Shown piece by piece: positions 44,515 through 54,421 of a stretch of DNA of 64,000 nt; within the stretch, counting starts at the first letter, position 1, and each line of letters opens with the position of its first letter. The translations under genes and the position numbers were made by a program. The notes below the pieces were generated by a model. The model was not told the origin of the DNA, searched no databases, and was given only the letters and a program-made list of their open reading frames with translations. Source of the DNA: Nocardioides ungokensis. GTDB taxonomy: Bacteria > Actinomycetota > Actinomycetes > Propionibacteriales > Nocardioidaceae. The DNA is taken from assembly GCF_013466985.1 (NCBI RefSeq), contig NZ_CP059164.1:2303001-2367000 (forward strand), read 5' to 3'.

Positions 44515-47038
44515 GGTCCCGACCCGGGCCCGGGTGGTCGTCGTGGGCGGTGGGTGGTCGGCACCTCGGTCGCCTACCACCTCACCAGGCTCGGGTGGGA
44601 CGACGTGCTGCTGCTGGAGCAGGGCTCCTCTCGTGCGGTACGACGTGGCACGCGGCGGGGCTGGTGGGTCCGCTGCGCGCCTCCGAGAGCGGCAACCCGC
44701 CTGGTCCAGTACTCCGCGGAGCTCTACGCCTCGCTCGAGGCCGAGACCGGACAGGCGACCGGCTACCGCAACGTCGGCGGGGTCATCGTCGCCCGCACCG
44801 AGGACCGGATGGTGCAGCTGCGGCGGACCGCGGCCAACGCCGCGGCGTACGGCATGGACTGCGAGCTGCTCACGCCGGCCGGGCGCTGGACCGCTGGCCG
44901 GTGATGGCCGTCGACGACCTGTTGGGGGCGCTGTGGTTGCCCGGCGACGGGAAGGTCAACCCCTCGGACCTCACCATGGCGCTCGCACGCGGGGCCCGGA
45001 CGAGGGGTGCCCGCATCTGTGAACGAACCCGCGTCACCGCCATCAGCACGGCGGTCGCCCGGTCCGGTCGACGGGTCACCGGGGTCGTCGTCGACACCGG
45101 CACCGGCACCGACCAACGGACGATCGAGGCCGACGTGGTGGTGAACTGCGCCGGCCAGTGGGCCAAGGCGCTCGGGGACCAGGTGGGGTGACTGTCCCGC
45201 TGCACTCGGCCGAGCACTTCTACGTGGTGACCGAGCCGATCGAGGGCGTCCGTCCGGACCTGCCGATCATGCGCGACCCAGACGGCTGGACCTACTTCAA
45301 GGAGGAGGTCGGGGGACTGGTGGTCGGAGGCTTCGAGCCCGAGGCGAAGCCGTGGCGGTCACCGGACACGATCCCGTACCCGTTCGAGTTCCAGCTCCTC
45401 GAGGAGGACTGGGAGCACTTCTCGGTGCTGATGGACGAGGCCGTGCGCCGGGTCCCGGTGCTGGCCGAGACAGGAGTGCGCAAGTTCTACAACGGTCCGG
45501 AGTCCTTCACCCCCGACAACCAGTTCCTGCTGGGAGAGGCTCCGGGGCTGCGCGGCTTCTTCTTGTGCGCCGGCTTCAACTCGGTCGGGATCGCCTCGGC
45601 GGGCGGGGCCGGCCGGGCCCTCGCGGAGTGGATCGTGGCGGGGGAGCCGACGTCCGACCTGGTGGGCATGGACGTGCGACGCTTCGCGCCCTTCAACGCC
45701 AACATCCGCTGGCTGCGCTCCCGGGTCGCGGAGGTCCTCGGGCTCCACTACGCGGTGCCCTGGCCCAACCGGGAGCTGGAGACGGCGCGGCCGTTCCGCT
45801 GCTCGCCGCTGCACGACCGGCTTGCCGCGGCCGGCGCAGTCTTCGGGTCCCGGATGGGCTGGGAGCGGCCCAACGTCTTCGCGCCCTCGCCCGCACAGGC
45901 ACGGCTCGACTACACGTGGGGCAAGCCCGACTGGCTGCCCTGGTCGGCGGCCGAGCAGCGCGCCACCCGCACGGACGTGGCGACGTTCGACCAGACGTCG
46001 TTCTCCAAGTTCTCCGTGGCCGGTCCCGGTGCGCTCGGCTGGCTCCAGTGGGTCTGCGCGAACGACGTCGACGTCCCGGTCGGGGAGGTGGTCTACACGC
46101 CGCTGCTCAACCGCCGGGGCACCTACGAGGCCGACCTCACCGTCACACGGACCGGCCCGGAGGAGTTCCTGCTCGTCTCCAGCTCGGCGAGCACCGTGCG
46201 CGACCTCGACTGGCTCGAGCGACACCGGCCGGACGGGTGTGCGGCCACGGTCCACGACGTGACGACGGCGTACGCCGTGCTGGGGGTGATGGGCCCGCGG
46301 TCCCGGGAGCTGCTCGCGCCCCTGACCGACGCCGACCTGGGCGACGAAGCCTTCCCGTTCGCGACGTCGCGGGTGATCGGGCTCGGGCCCGCGACGGTGC
46401 GCGCCACGAGGATGACCTACGTCGGCGAGCTGGGCTGGGAGCTGCTGGTGCCGGTCGAGCTGGCGACCGGTGTCCACGACCTCCTGCGCGCCGGAGGAGC
46501 GGCCAACGCCGGCTACTACACGATCGAGTCCCTGCGGCTGGAGAAGGGCTACCGCGCGTTCGGTCGCGAGCTCACCCCCGACGTGACACCGGCCGAGGCC
46601 GGGCTGGTGTTCGCCACGGCCCTCGGTGGCGCCAAGGACTTCCTCGGCCGTGAGGCACTGCTGGCCCACCGCGCCCGGCTGCGCGGACCCGGCGGACGCC
46701 GGCGCCTGGTGTCGTTCGTCGTCGCCGACCCGGACCCGATGCTGTGGGGCGGTGAGCTGGTGCTGCACCGGGGCCACCCCGTCGGGCAGGTCACGAGTGC
46801 CGCGTGGGGTGAGACCGTCGGGGCCGGCGTGGGTCTGGCCCTCCTCCGACGCGACGAACCGGTCACCTCCGACTGGCTGGAGGCCGGGGGCTTCCAGGTC
46901 GACGTCGGCGGTGACCGGTTCGCGGTGCGCTGCTCCCTGCGCGCGCCACTGAGCCCGTCGGTGCTCAGCGCGTCAGGGACGGGTCACTCGGCGTCCGAGC
47001 CCGGCAGCGCCGCACCCGGCACCTCACCCGGGAGGTAG
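44504..47038 (+). CDS. DMGDH/sarcosine dehydrogenase-like flavoprotein with GcvT domain (five single-base indels)
   Basis: Large flavoenzyme of 845 residues after correction; demethylates an N-methyl amine and passes the one-carbon unit to tetrahydrofolate. Domains in order: DAO-type FAD domain (RVVVVGGGVVGTSVAYHL at the start), FAO_M linker, then GcvT aminomethyltransferase with PLLNRRGTYEADLTV and its C-terminal barrel. The motif CGTTWHAAGLVGPL contains a His that in dimethylglycine dehydrogenase binds FAD covalently. The frame breaks at about 44553, 44627, 44694 (insertion), 44882 and 45188, then stays open to 47038. Correction restores divisibility by three. The last 55 bases overlap the convergent phosphoesterase gene. 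Confidence 0.9.
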
Positions 47039-49755
47039 ATCTTCTGGTCGCCGGGGTACGGAAGGTCCCAGTGGTGGGCGTCGTACCACGTGTAGCGGTT
47101 CATCTGCTCCGGGTTGGCGAAGTCCGGCTGTGCGTGACCGCCGGTCAGGTGCTGCTTCTTCGCCCACTTCTGCCACGCCGCCGCGTAGGACACGTACCTG
47201 GCCGGCACGGGTGCCGCCTTGGCCGCCGGGCCGCCGTTGGCCGGGGTGTCGGCACCACAGGAGGGCGGGGTGGCGATGTTCTCCGTCAGCGGGATGCGGT
47301 TGGCCTTCGCGGTGTACGGCGTGTCGTCCGGCGTGGACCGGAACGCGTCGAACATCGGCGTGGCCGCGGCGACCTTCTGGTTGAGCGGCTCCGCACCGAG
47401 AATCTGCTCGATCGTGCGCACCATCGAGATCTGCGAGTAGTAGGTCGAGACGGTCTTGCCGTGCGCGGCCCAGGGGCTGATGACCTGGATCGGGGCCCGG
47501 TGGCCGTCGACGTGGTCGACGCCGTTCTGGCTGTCGTCCTCGACCACGAAGATCGCGGAGCTCTTCCAGTAGGGGCTGTGCGAGATCGTCTGGACGACCT
47601 TGCCGACCGCGAGGTCGCTGCCGGCGACCTCCGCACGCGCGGACACCGGACCACCGGTGTGGTCGTCGGAGAGCCAGAGCATGTTGAAGTCGGCGGGGCC
47701 GTCCTTCGCGAACTCCTGCTTCCAGATCTCGTACCGGTACAGGTCCGGGATCGAGAGGTCGAACGGCGGCGAGAGCGGGTTGCTGATCTCGTTGAGCGAC
47801 GGGATCACCGAGCCGTAGTTGCCCTTGAGCTCCGGTGAGGTCAGCTGGGCGGGGTCGCCGCCGTCCTCGACGCTCTTGACGGCGCAGTAGTACTGCTGCC
47901 ATGTGCCGGACGGCTTGCCCTCGGTGTACTCGAACTCGCCGTAGTTCCGGGCGCTCCTGCCGGCCTGCTCGACCGCCGACCAGAGGAAGCCCGAGCGCTG
48001 GTGGCCGAGCACGTCCTCCTCGGTGTCATAGGAGCGCGCGTACTCACCGGCGCTCGACTCGGTGTACTCCGGGTTGTCGCCCTGCATGAGCCAGTTGTGG
48101 CCCTCGGCCGAGTTGGTGCCCACGTCGTAGGTGTTGTCGTAGAGCCCGAACTGGCGGGCCAGTGCGTGCCCGTTGGGGGTGACCTGCTGGCCGAACTGGG
48201 CCAGCGACGGGTCGCCGTTGCCCTCGGGCATGTCGCCGAGGACCTGGTCGTAGGTCCGGTTCTCCTTCACGATCATGAAGACGTGCTTGATGGTCGAGGG
48301 GTCGCCGATCCGCTTCGGGACCGGCACCGCCTTCGCCCGGCTTCCGGTGGCGTGCTTGACGTCGGTGTCCGCGTCGCCCCAGCCGTTCTGGGCGAAGACC
48401 GTCGGGGTCAGGGTTCTCCTGATCTGGCTGTCGCTCGGGAGGCTGAAGCGGGTCAGCGAGGCCGTGGTGCCGTGCGTGCCGTGACCCGTCGCCGGCGTGG
48501 TGCCGTAGCCCTGGTTCGAGGTCACGAGGGGGCCCCGGGCATCGATGCCGCGCCGGTTGGCCACGACGAGCCGGTCGCCGACGGGGAAGACGTCCTCGGG
48601 GTAGTAGTCGGTCGGGACGAGGCCGACGTAGCTGACCGGGTCCAGGGCGTTCTCGCCGAGCTTGTACACCGCGATCGCGTTGGCGCGACCGAGGCTGACG
48701 AGGAGGCGGCCGTCGTGGACCGTGACGGCGTCGGGCTCGTAGCCGACCTTCGAGCCCTGCCACGGCTGGGTCGCGATCGTCTGGACGACCTGGTCGGTGG
48801 CGGTGTCGACCACCGAGACGGTGTCGTCGTTGGTGTTGGCCACGTAGAGGACGTCGTCCCCGGCGTACATGGCCGTCGGGTGCAGACCCACCTTGATCTG
48901 GCCCACGGGTGCGGAGGGTGTCGAGGTGTCGATGGTGCTGAGGACACCGGTGGTCGAGGTGCCGCGGACCGGGTCGGCGGGAACGTCGGTGCCGTAGGAG
49001 TCCTGGGTGGGCTCACCCGGGACGGCTCGCCGGCCACCCTCGTCGCTGACGTAGAGCTTCGTCCCGACGAACTTCAGCTGGCGGGGGGCAATGCCGACGT
49101 CCCAGGTGTGCGTGACGGTGCCGGCGGTCGGGTCGATCGCGACGACGCTGTTCTGGCCGTTGACGGCGGCGTACAGCGTCGATCCGTCGGGCGAGTAGGC
49201 AAGGCCGGCGGTCAGCGCCTGCCGGCCGTCGACCGTGGGGATCGAGACCCTGGTTCCGGACCCCAGGGTGCCGTCGGCGTTGACGGGGAACCGGGTGAGG
49301 CCGGTCGCGTTGGGCATCCACAGGAACTTGCCGTCGGGGCTGTAGACCGGGCCCTCCTGGCCGACGGTGTTGTCGGACAGCCGCGCGTCGACGCCGGAGG
49401 CGGTGCCACCCCGCCAGATCAGCTTGTAGGTGGACAGGTCGAAGATCTGCAGCGAGACCGACCGGTCGTTCGAGGTCGCGGCCAGGAAGCGGCCGTCGGG
49501 GCTGACGGTGGAGCCCATGAACTTGCCGTACGGCGTCGTCAGCCGCTCACCGAGCGGCTTGAGGACCTGGTCGGACGAGATCTGCAGGCCGTCGGAGTAC
49601 TCGTCGCCGACCTGGTGAGAGCCGAAGCCGACCGTCGTGCCGTAGGCGACACCACCGGTGACGACCAGGGCCAGCCCTGCGGCGAGGACGCCGATCGGGG
49701 TGCGGGCGAGGCGGCGACGAGCCGGACTCACCACGCGGTTGCGGGTCACATTCAT
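46984..49755 (-). CDS. Secreted beta-propeller phosphoesterase, YncE/phospholipase C-like
   Basis: A 923-residue exported protein. ATG 49755 (MNVTRNRVVSPARRRLART) begins a long signal peptide: RRRLARTPIGVLAAGLALVVTGGVAYG. Residues about 50-480 form a YncE-type propeller with repeats such as VSPDGRFLAATSNDRS, YSPDGKFLWMPN and VANTNDDTVSVVDTATD. The second half is a phosphoesterase domain (acid phosphatase/phospholipase C family): IKHVFMIVKENRTYDQVLGDM and GHNWLMQGDN. Metal ligands in the DDSQNGVDHVDGHRAP stretch are visible. The start overlaps the ABC permease stop (TGATG), so an export system and this enzyme are coupled. Confidence 0.9.
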   Translation of the reverse strand: MNVTRNRVVSPARRRLARTPIGVLAAGLALVVTGGVAYGTTVGFGSHQVGDEYSDGLQISSDQVLKPLGERLTTPYGKFMGSTVSPDGRFLAATSNDRSVSLQIFDLSTYKLIWRGGTASGVDARLSDNTVGQEGPVYSPDGKFLWMPNATGLTRFPVNADGTLGSGTRVSIPTVDGRQALTAGLAYSPDGSTLYAAVNGQNSVVAIDPTAGTVTHTWDVGIAPRQLKFVGTKLYVSDEGGRRAVPGEPTQDSYGTDVPADPVRGTSTTGVLSTIDTSTPSAPVGQIKVGLHPTAMYAGDDVLYVANTNDDTVSVVDTATDQVVQTIATQPWQGSKVGYEPDAVTVHDGRLLVSLGRANAIAVYKLGENALDPVSYVGLVPTDYYPEDVFPVGDRLVVANRRGIDARGPLVTSNQGYGTTPATGHGTHGTTASLTRFSLPSDSQIRRTLTPTVFAQNGWGDADTDVKHATGSRAKAVPVPKRIGDPSTIKHVFMIVKENRTYDQVLGDMPEGNGDPSLAQFGQQVTPNGHALARQFGLYDNTYDVGTNSAEGHNWLMQGDNPEYTESSAGEYARSYDTEEDVLGHQRSGFLWSAVEQAGRSARNYGEFEYTEGKPSGTWQQYYCAVKSVEDGGDPAQLTSPELKGNYGSVIPSLNEISNPLSPPFDLSIPDLYRYEIWKQEFAKDGPADFNMLWLSDDHTGGPVSARAEVAGSDLAVGKVVQTISHSPYWKSSAIFVVEDDSQNGVDHVDGHRAPIQVISPWAAHGKTVSTYYSQISMVRTIEQILGAEPLNQKVAAATPMFDAFRSTPDDTPYTAKANRIPLTENIATPPSCGADTPANGGPAAKAAPVPARYVSYAAAWQKWAKKQHLTGGHAQPDFANPEQMNRYTWYDAHHWDLPYPGDQKIYLPGEVPGAALPGSDAE

Positions 49756-51113
49756 CAGGAACCTTTCGTTTCGTTGTCGAGCAGGTCGACGACTCCGTCG
49801 AACTGCCACAGCGGGTTCGGGGCGTCGCCCGTGGGGGTGTTGATCCGGAAGAACCCGTTGACCTCCTTCGGCCCGTCGCCGTCGGCGACGTACCGTCCGT
49901 CCGCGGCCACCTCGAGCTGGTAGATCGCGGTGCCCGTCGCGGTCGCGCCGGGCAGGGTCCAGGTGACGACGCAGCGCCAGTCGGCACCCGGACCCGTGTC
50001 ATCCACCAGGTCCCCGCCCTTGTCGCACCGGGCCCTGGTGTGCAGCTGCTCCTCGGTGACCGCAGGGCGGTGGAGCTCGTCGGTCTGCAGCACGTAGAGG
50101 TGGGCGAAGGAGGTCGCCAGGGCCGCCTCGAGCTCGGGTCGCTCGATGCCGGTGCCGGTGGCGCCCGTGCCCACACCCACGCCGACCGTGGTCACCGCGA
50201 CCAGGCCGACCAGGGGTGCCAGGCCGGCGACGACGAAGCGGTGGCCCGAGCCGTCGTGGGCGAGGTTGGTGAAGTCGCGTCGCACGAAGAGGCGGTAGGC
50301 CAGGAGGGTCGCGAGTGCGGTCCAGGCCAGGCTCACGGCGAGTCCGATCCACAGCGGTCCGAGCTGACCCGGCGTCGTGAGGAGACCGCGGTAGGTGGTG
50401 AACGCGTGCACCGGCAGGACGACCCGGAGCGCGACCGGCACCGGCATCAGCTGCACCCCTTCGAGCAGGAGCGCGAGCACGACCGGCATGAGCAGCCCCA
50501 GCGGGGACCGCCCCAGCGCGACCGATCCGAGGAGCCCGATCGCGGAGAACGCCAGCGTGGGTGGGACGACGCTCGCCCACGCCAGCAGGACCTTCACGGT
50601 GAGCTCACCGGTGCCCATGACGTGCCCGTCGAGGCCGGGCAGCGGGTGGCTGCCGATCGAGACGAGCCCGCCGGCTGTCGACGACACGGCGAGGGCTGCG
50701 AGCAGCGCGAGGGTCACGGTGAGCGCGGCGAGCGCCTTCGACAGGAAGATCCTGCGCGGCGAACGCACGGCGACGAGCAGCTGGCGCCAGGTGCCGGTCC
50801 GGTCCTCGACGGCGAAGACGTCGCCGGCCACGAGGCAGGTGAGCAGGGGGAGCACGATCGTGCCCACGAACACGAGGACCACCAGGGATCCCGCCCAACC
50901 GGACTGGTTCATCCAGCGGCCGTAGAGGGCATCGGCAGGGAGCGAGGACTGCCGGCTGATCACCGCGGTGTACACAGCGGGCGCGACCAGGCAGGCCAGG
51001 AGCACCAGCCGGAGGCGCCACTGCGAGGCCAGCTTGACCAGCTCGAAGCGGTAGCTGCGGCGCAGGGCCACCGGGCGCACCGGGGGCGGCACCTCGAGCT
51101 GGATCGCGGTCAT
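49755..51113 (-). CDS. ABC-2 type permease
   Basis: Membrane permease of 452 residues; about seven hydrophobic segments in residues 35-310, then an extracytoplasmic C-terminal domain of about 130 residues (TDELHRPAVTEEQLHTRARCDKGGD) carrying two cysteines, which is unusual for ABC-2 proteins. Cytoplasmic motif EDRTGTWRQLLVAVRSPRRIFLSK is the coupling region. The start overlaps the ATPase stop (ATGA) and the end overlaps the phosphoesterase start, so all three genes are tightly coupled. Substrate unknown. Confidence 0.87.
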   Translation of the reverse strand: MTAIQLEVPPPVRPVALRRSYRFELVKLASQWRLRLVLLACLVAPAVYTAVISRQSSLPADALYGRWMNQSGWAGSLVVLVFVGTIVLPLLTCLVAGDVFAVEDRTGTWRQLLVAVRSPRRIFLSKALAALTVTLALLAALAVSSTAGGLVSIGSHPLPGLDGHVMGTGELTVKVLLAWASVVPPTLAFSAIGLLGSVALGRSPLGLLMPVVLALLLEGVQLMPVPVALRVVLPVHAFTTYRGLLTTPGQLGPLWIGLAVSLAWTALATLLAYRLFVRRDFTNLAHDGSGHRFVVAGLAPLVGLVAVTTVGVGVGTGATGTGIERPELEAALATSFAHLYVLQTDELHRPAVTEEQLHTRARCDKGGDLVDDTGPGADWRCVVTWTLPGATATGTAIYQLEVAADGRYVADGDGPKEVNGFFRINTPTGDAPNPLWQFDGVVDLLDNETKGS

Positions 51114-52081
51114 CGAGCGGACTCCCCGTCCGGGGTGACGCCGTCGTCGGCGCCGGTCAGGGCGAGGAAGGCCGACTCGAGCAGGGGCACGACCGGCCCG
51201 AGCTCACGGATCGCGATCCCGGCGGCGACGAGTCGGACCACCAGCTCGTCGAGGGCCGTTTGGGGCCCGCGCACGACGAGCGCGTCGTCGTCGGCCCGGG
51301 ACAGCGACCCGCCACCGGCCACCCGGCTCAGCGACGGCGTGCCGTCGGCCACCTCGCGGGCGCCCTCCGGGTCGGAGGTGACCAGCCGGTGGTCGAGGTC
51401 GCCGCTCTCGGCGGCCAGCTTGCGCACGGGTCCCGAGAAGACGACCCGGCCGGTGGCGAGCAGGGTGACCTCGTCGCACAGCGCGGCCAGGTCGTCCATC
51501 CGGTGGCTCGAGAGGATCACCGTGGCGCCCGCCTCGGCCAGGTCGGTCAGGACCCGGTGCACCTGCCGCTTGCCCGCGGGGTCGAGGCCGTTGGCCGGCT
51601 CGTCCAGCACCAGCAGCCGCGGCTCCCAGAGCAGGGCGGCGGCCAGTCCGAGACGCTGCCGCATCCCCAGGGAGAAGCCGCGCACGGGCTCCCCGGCCAC
51701 CTCGCGGAGCCCGACTCGGTCGAGCAGCTCGTCGACGTGGGCGGCACGCCCGCTCGTCGTGCCCCGGAGGGAGGCGAGAGCCGCGAGGTTCTGGCGCGCC
51801 GTGAGGGTGGGGTAGAGACCGGGGCCCTCGACGAATCCCGCGACACTCCCCGGAACGCCGAGCACACGACCCACGGGCATCCCGAGGATCTCCAGCGTGC
51901 CGCCGTCGGCCACGGCCAGCCCGAGCAGGAGGCCCAGCAGCGTGGTCTTGCCGGCGCCGTTGGGCCCGACGAGACCGTGGATCTGCCCGGCCGGTACGTC
52001 GAGGTCGACGCCGTCGAGAGCGACGACGTCGCCGAACGTCTTGCTGACACCGCGCGCCCGAATCGCAGCGGTCGATTGCAT
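51110..52081 (-). CDS. ABC transporter ATP-binding protein
   Basis: ATPase of 323 residues. Walker A GPNGAGKTT near residue 40, signature FSLGMRQRLGLAAALL, Walker B LLVLDEPANGLDPAGK and H-loop ILSSHRMDDLAAL. A C-terminal domain of about 90 residues follows, typical for DrrA/CcmA exporters. ATG 52081 (MQSTAAIRARGVSKTFGD) has CGGAGG three bases upstream; the frame runs 13 codons farther without support. It is the first gene of the ATPase-permease-phosphoesterase operon. Confidence 0.92.
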   Translation of the reverse strand: MQSTAAIRARGVSKTFGDVVALDGVDLDVPAGQIHGLVGPNGAGKTTLLGLLLGLAVADGGTLEILGMPVGRVLGVPGSVAGFVEGPGLYPTLTARQNLAALASLRGTTSGRAAHVDELLDRVGLREVAGEPVRGFSLGMRQRLGLAAALLWEPRLLVLDEPANGLDPAGKRQVHRVLTDLAEAGATVILSSHRMDDLAALCDEVTLLATGRVVFSGPVRKLAAESGDLDHRLVTSDPEGAREVADGTPSLSRVAGGGSLSRADDDALVVRGPQTALDELVVRLVAAGIAIRELGPVVPLLESAFLALTGADDGVTPDGESAR

Positions 52082-52259
52082 GGGTCCTCCGTCCGGCGGT
52101 GAAGCCGTCGCCCTCGACAACCTTTCCGAACGAGGAAGCTAGGGGCCGCGGATGACCTGACTGGCTCGGTTGGCCGAACGGCCGGCGAACGGAACCCAGC
52201 AGCCGGGGTGTGCGCGCGGGCACACTGGGATGGGGGCGCGAGCCGAGAGGGAGCGGGAC

Positions 52260-52571
52260 ATGTGGGCACAGCTGAGCAGCGTCCGCGTCACGGACGGAGG
52301 CGCCGAGGTCGTGGGCAGGGCCATGGAACACCTGCGGACCTTCGAGCAGCCGGACTCGGGGCTGCTCCGGACGATCGTCATGCAGGACCAGAAGGATCCC
52401 TTGCACCTGTTCGTGCTGGTCGTCTTCGAGAGCGAGGAGAAGGCGCGCGCCCGCGAGGTGGATCCTCGGCGGCAGGAGGGCGTCCAGGCGCTGCGCGACA
52501 GCCTGGCCGGAGTCCTCGACGCGGCGCCCGAGTACACCGACCTCGACGTGCTCGCCGAGCTCGTGCCGTAG
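52260..52571 (+). CDS. ABM-like dimeric alpha/beta-barrel protein
   Basis: A 103-residue protein whose hydrophobic pattern (WAQLSSVRVTDG, LLRTIVMQDQKDPLHLFVLVVFESEEKAR, YTDLDVLAEL) fits the antibiotic-biosynthesis-monooxygenase/ dimeric alpha-beta barrel fold. No catalytic residue can be assigned, so a role in haem or small-molecule binding is possible. ATG 52260 has GAGAGGGAG about seven bases upstream. Convergent with the catalase gene; a strong hairpin lies between. Confidence 0.7.
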   Translation: MWAQLSSVRVTDGGAEVVGRAMEHLRTFEQPDSGLLRTIVMQDQKDPLHLFVLVVFESEEKARAREVDPRRQEGVQALRDSLAGVLDAAPEYTDLDVLAELVP

Positions 52572-52634
52572 GCGCGGTCTCACCCCATCGAGCCCACGGC
52601 AGGTGGTCGCCCTCGAGTCCTTCCCGGAGGGCAC

Positions 52635-52665
52635 GAAGGGCCCGGGCAGCCTGCCCGAGCCCTTC
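52635..52665. terminator. Strong hairpin terminator between ABM-like gene and catalase
   Basis: GAAGGGC (52635-52641) pairs with GCCCTTC (52659-52665) and CGGGCA (52643-52648) with TGCCCG (52652-52657), with one C-A mismatch and a three-base loop, giving 13 pairs. It lies 63 bases after one stop and 22 before the other, so it can serve both strands. Confidence 0.65.
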
Positions 52666-52687
52666 ACCGTGCGTGGTCAGGCGGGGC

Positions 52688-54277
52688 TCAGCCCGCGTGG
52701 GTGTCGGACTCCACGACCGGGTCGCCGGCGTCGGCCTTCGCCGCCTCCGGTTGGCCGCCGGGAGCGTCGCCCTCGTTCTTCTCCCGGACCAGCTCCTCGA
52801 TCCGCTTGCCGCACTCGGCGTCGACCCGGTGCCAGTACTGGAACGCGCGCTCGAGGACGTCACCCTCGACCCCGCCGAGAAGGTGGCCGGCGACGGTCTG
52901 GACGAACTGCTCGCGCTGCTCGTCACCCCAGACCTCGCGCACCAGCGTGCCGGCCTGAGAGAAGTCGTCATCGTCAGCGCGCAGCGTGTAGGCCTGCCGG
53001 ACCATGGCGCCGTCGGCCTCCCAGCCGTCCGCGACCTCGCCGACCTCGTCGGCGTAGCCGCGCCCGAACGAGTTGGGCGCGTAGACCGGGTCGTCCGAGC
53101 GGTGCTCGAAGGCCATCGGCCCGTCCTGGGTGTAGGTGTTGATCTCCACCTTGGGCCGGTTCACCGGCAGCTGCAGGTAGTTCGGGCCGATCCGGTAGCG
53201 GTGCGTGTCGGAGTAGGCGAAGGCCCGCCCGAGCAGCATCTTGTCGGGGGAGAACCCGATGCCCGGCACCACCGCGCTCGGTTCGAACGCCGCCTGCTCG
53301 ATCTGGGCGAAGAAGTTCTCCGGGTTGCGGTTCAGCGTCATCGTGCCGACCTTGATCAGCGGGTAGTCGCTGTGCGGCCAGACCTTCGTCAGGTCGAACG
53401 GGTTGATCCGGTAGGTCTTGGCGTCCTCGTAGGGCATCGCCTGGATCGACAGCGTCCAGCTGGGGAACTCCTGCCGGGCGATGGCGTTGTAGAGGTCGCG
53501 ACGGTGGAAGTCGGCGTCCTCGCCGGCGATCCGCGTGGCGTCGGCGTCGGTGAGGCCCTCCACGCCCTGGTCGCTGTGGAAGTGGTACTTGACCCAGTGC
53601 TTCTCGCCGGCCTCGTTGATCCACAGGTAGGTGTGCGAGCCGTAGCCGTTCATGTGCCGGAAGGTCTTCGGGATGCCGCGGTCACCCATCAGGTAGGTCA
53701 CCTGGTGGGCCGACTCCGGGTTGAGGCTCCAGAAGTCCCACTGCATGTTGTTGTCGCGCAGGCCCGAGCCGCCACGACGCTTCTGGCTGCGGATGAAGTG
53801 CGGGAACTTCATCGTGTCGCGGATGAAGAACACCGGGGTGTTGTTGCCGACCAGGTCGTAGTTGCCCTCGGTCGTGTAGAACTTCAGCGCGAACCCGCGC
53901 GGGTCGCGCCAGGTGTCGGGGGAGCCCTGCTCGCCGGCCACGGTGGAGAACCGCGCCAGCATCTCGGTCTTCACGCCGGGCTGGAACAGCGCGGCCCTGG
54001 TGTAGGCCGACACGTCCTCGGTGGTCTCGAACTCACCGAACGCACCCGATCCCTTGGCGTGCACATTGCGCTCCGGGATGCGCTCGCGGTTGAAGTGCGC
54101 CATCTGGTTCAGGAAGTGCACGTCGTGGAGCAGGATCGGCCCGTCCGGGCCGAGCGTGAGGGTGTTGCGGTCGCTCGGGGCGGGAGCCCCGTTGTCGGTC
54201 GTCGATCCCAGCTGCGCCTCCTGCGACGGGGCGGTGGCGATCGAGGTTCCGTCGGTCGGCTGCGGCAGGTCAGGCAT
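52688..54277 (-). CDS. katA: Catalase, monofunctional haem type
   Basis: Cytoplasmic catalase of 529 residues decomposing hydrogen peroxide. Essential residues: distal His in [21 protein letters not shown], Asn in [10 protein letters not shown], the NADPH-clade sequence [23 protein letters not shown], and proximal tyrosine region [23 protein letters not shown]. The length fits a clade 3 small-subunit catalase with a C-terminal extension of about 35 acidic residues. The start has AAGGAGAG four bases upstream; TTGACT about 110 bases before the start could be a -35 element with CAAGGT 17 bases on. No catalase regulator gene is adjacent. Confidence 0.95.
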   Translation of the reverse strand: MPDLPQPTDGTSIATAPSQEAQLGSTTDNGAPAPSDRNTLTLGPDGPILLHDVHFLNQMAHFNRERIPERNVHAKGSGAFGEFETTEDVSAYTRAALFQPGVKTEMLARFSTVAGEQGSPDTWRDPRGFALKFYTTEGNYDLVGNNTPVFFIRDTMKFPHFIRSQKRRGGSGLRDNNMQWDFWSLNPESAHQVTYLMGDRGIPKTFRHMNGYGSHTYLWINEAGEKHWVKYHFHSDQGVEGLTDADATRIAGEDADFHRRDLYNAIARQEFPSWTLSIQAMPYEDAKTYRINPFDLTKVWPHSDYPLIKVGTMTLNRNPENFFAQIEQAAFEPSAVVPGIGFSPDKMLLGRAFAYSDTHRYRIGPNYLQLPVNRPKVEINTYTQDGPMAFEHRSDDPVYAPNSFGRGYADEVGEVADGWEADGAMVRQAYTLRADDDDFSQAGTLVREVWGDEQREQFVQTVAGHLLGGVEGDVLERAFQYWHRVDAECGKRIEELVREKNEGDAPGGQPEAAKADAGDPVVESDTHAG

Positions 54278-54421
54278 CGTCTCTCCTTGCGATGGGATGG
54301 ATGGTGCTCAAGATGCTCGTGCCCCGGCAGGCGGCACACATGCCCCGCGGGGTGCTCGACCTTGCCGACTTCTCTGGAGCCAGTCAAGAAAACGCCGGGC
54401 GGCGAGGGGAAAGGCCGGGGT

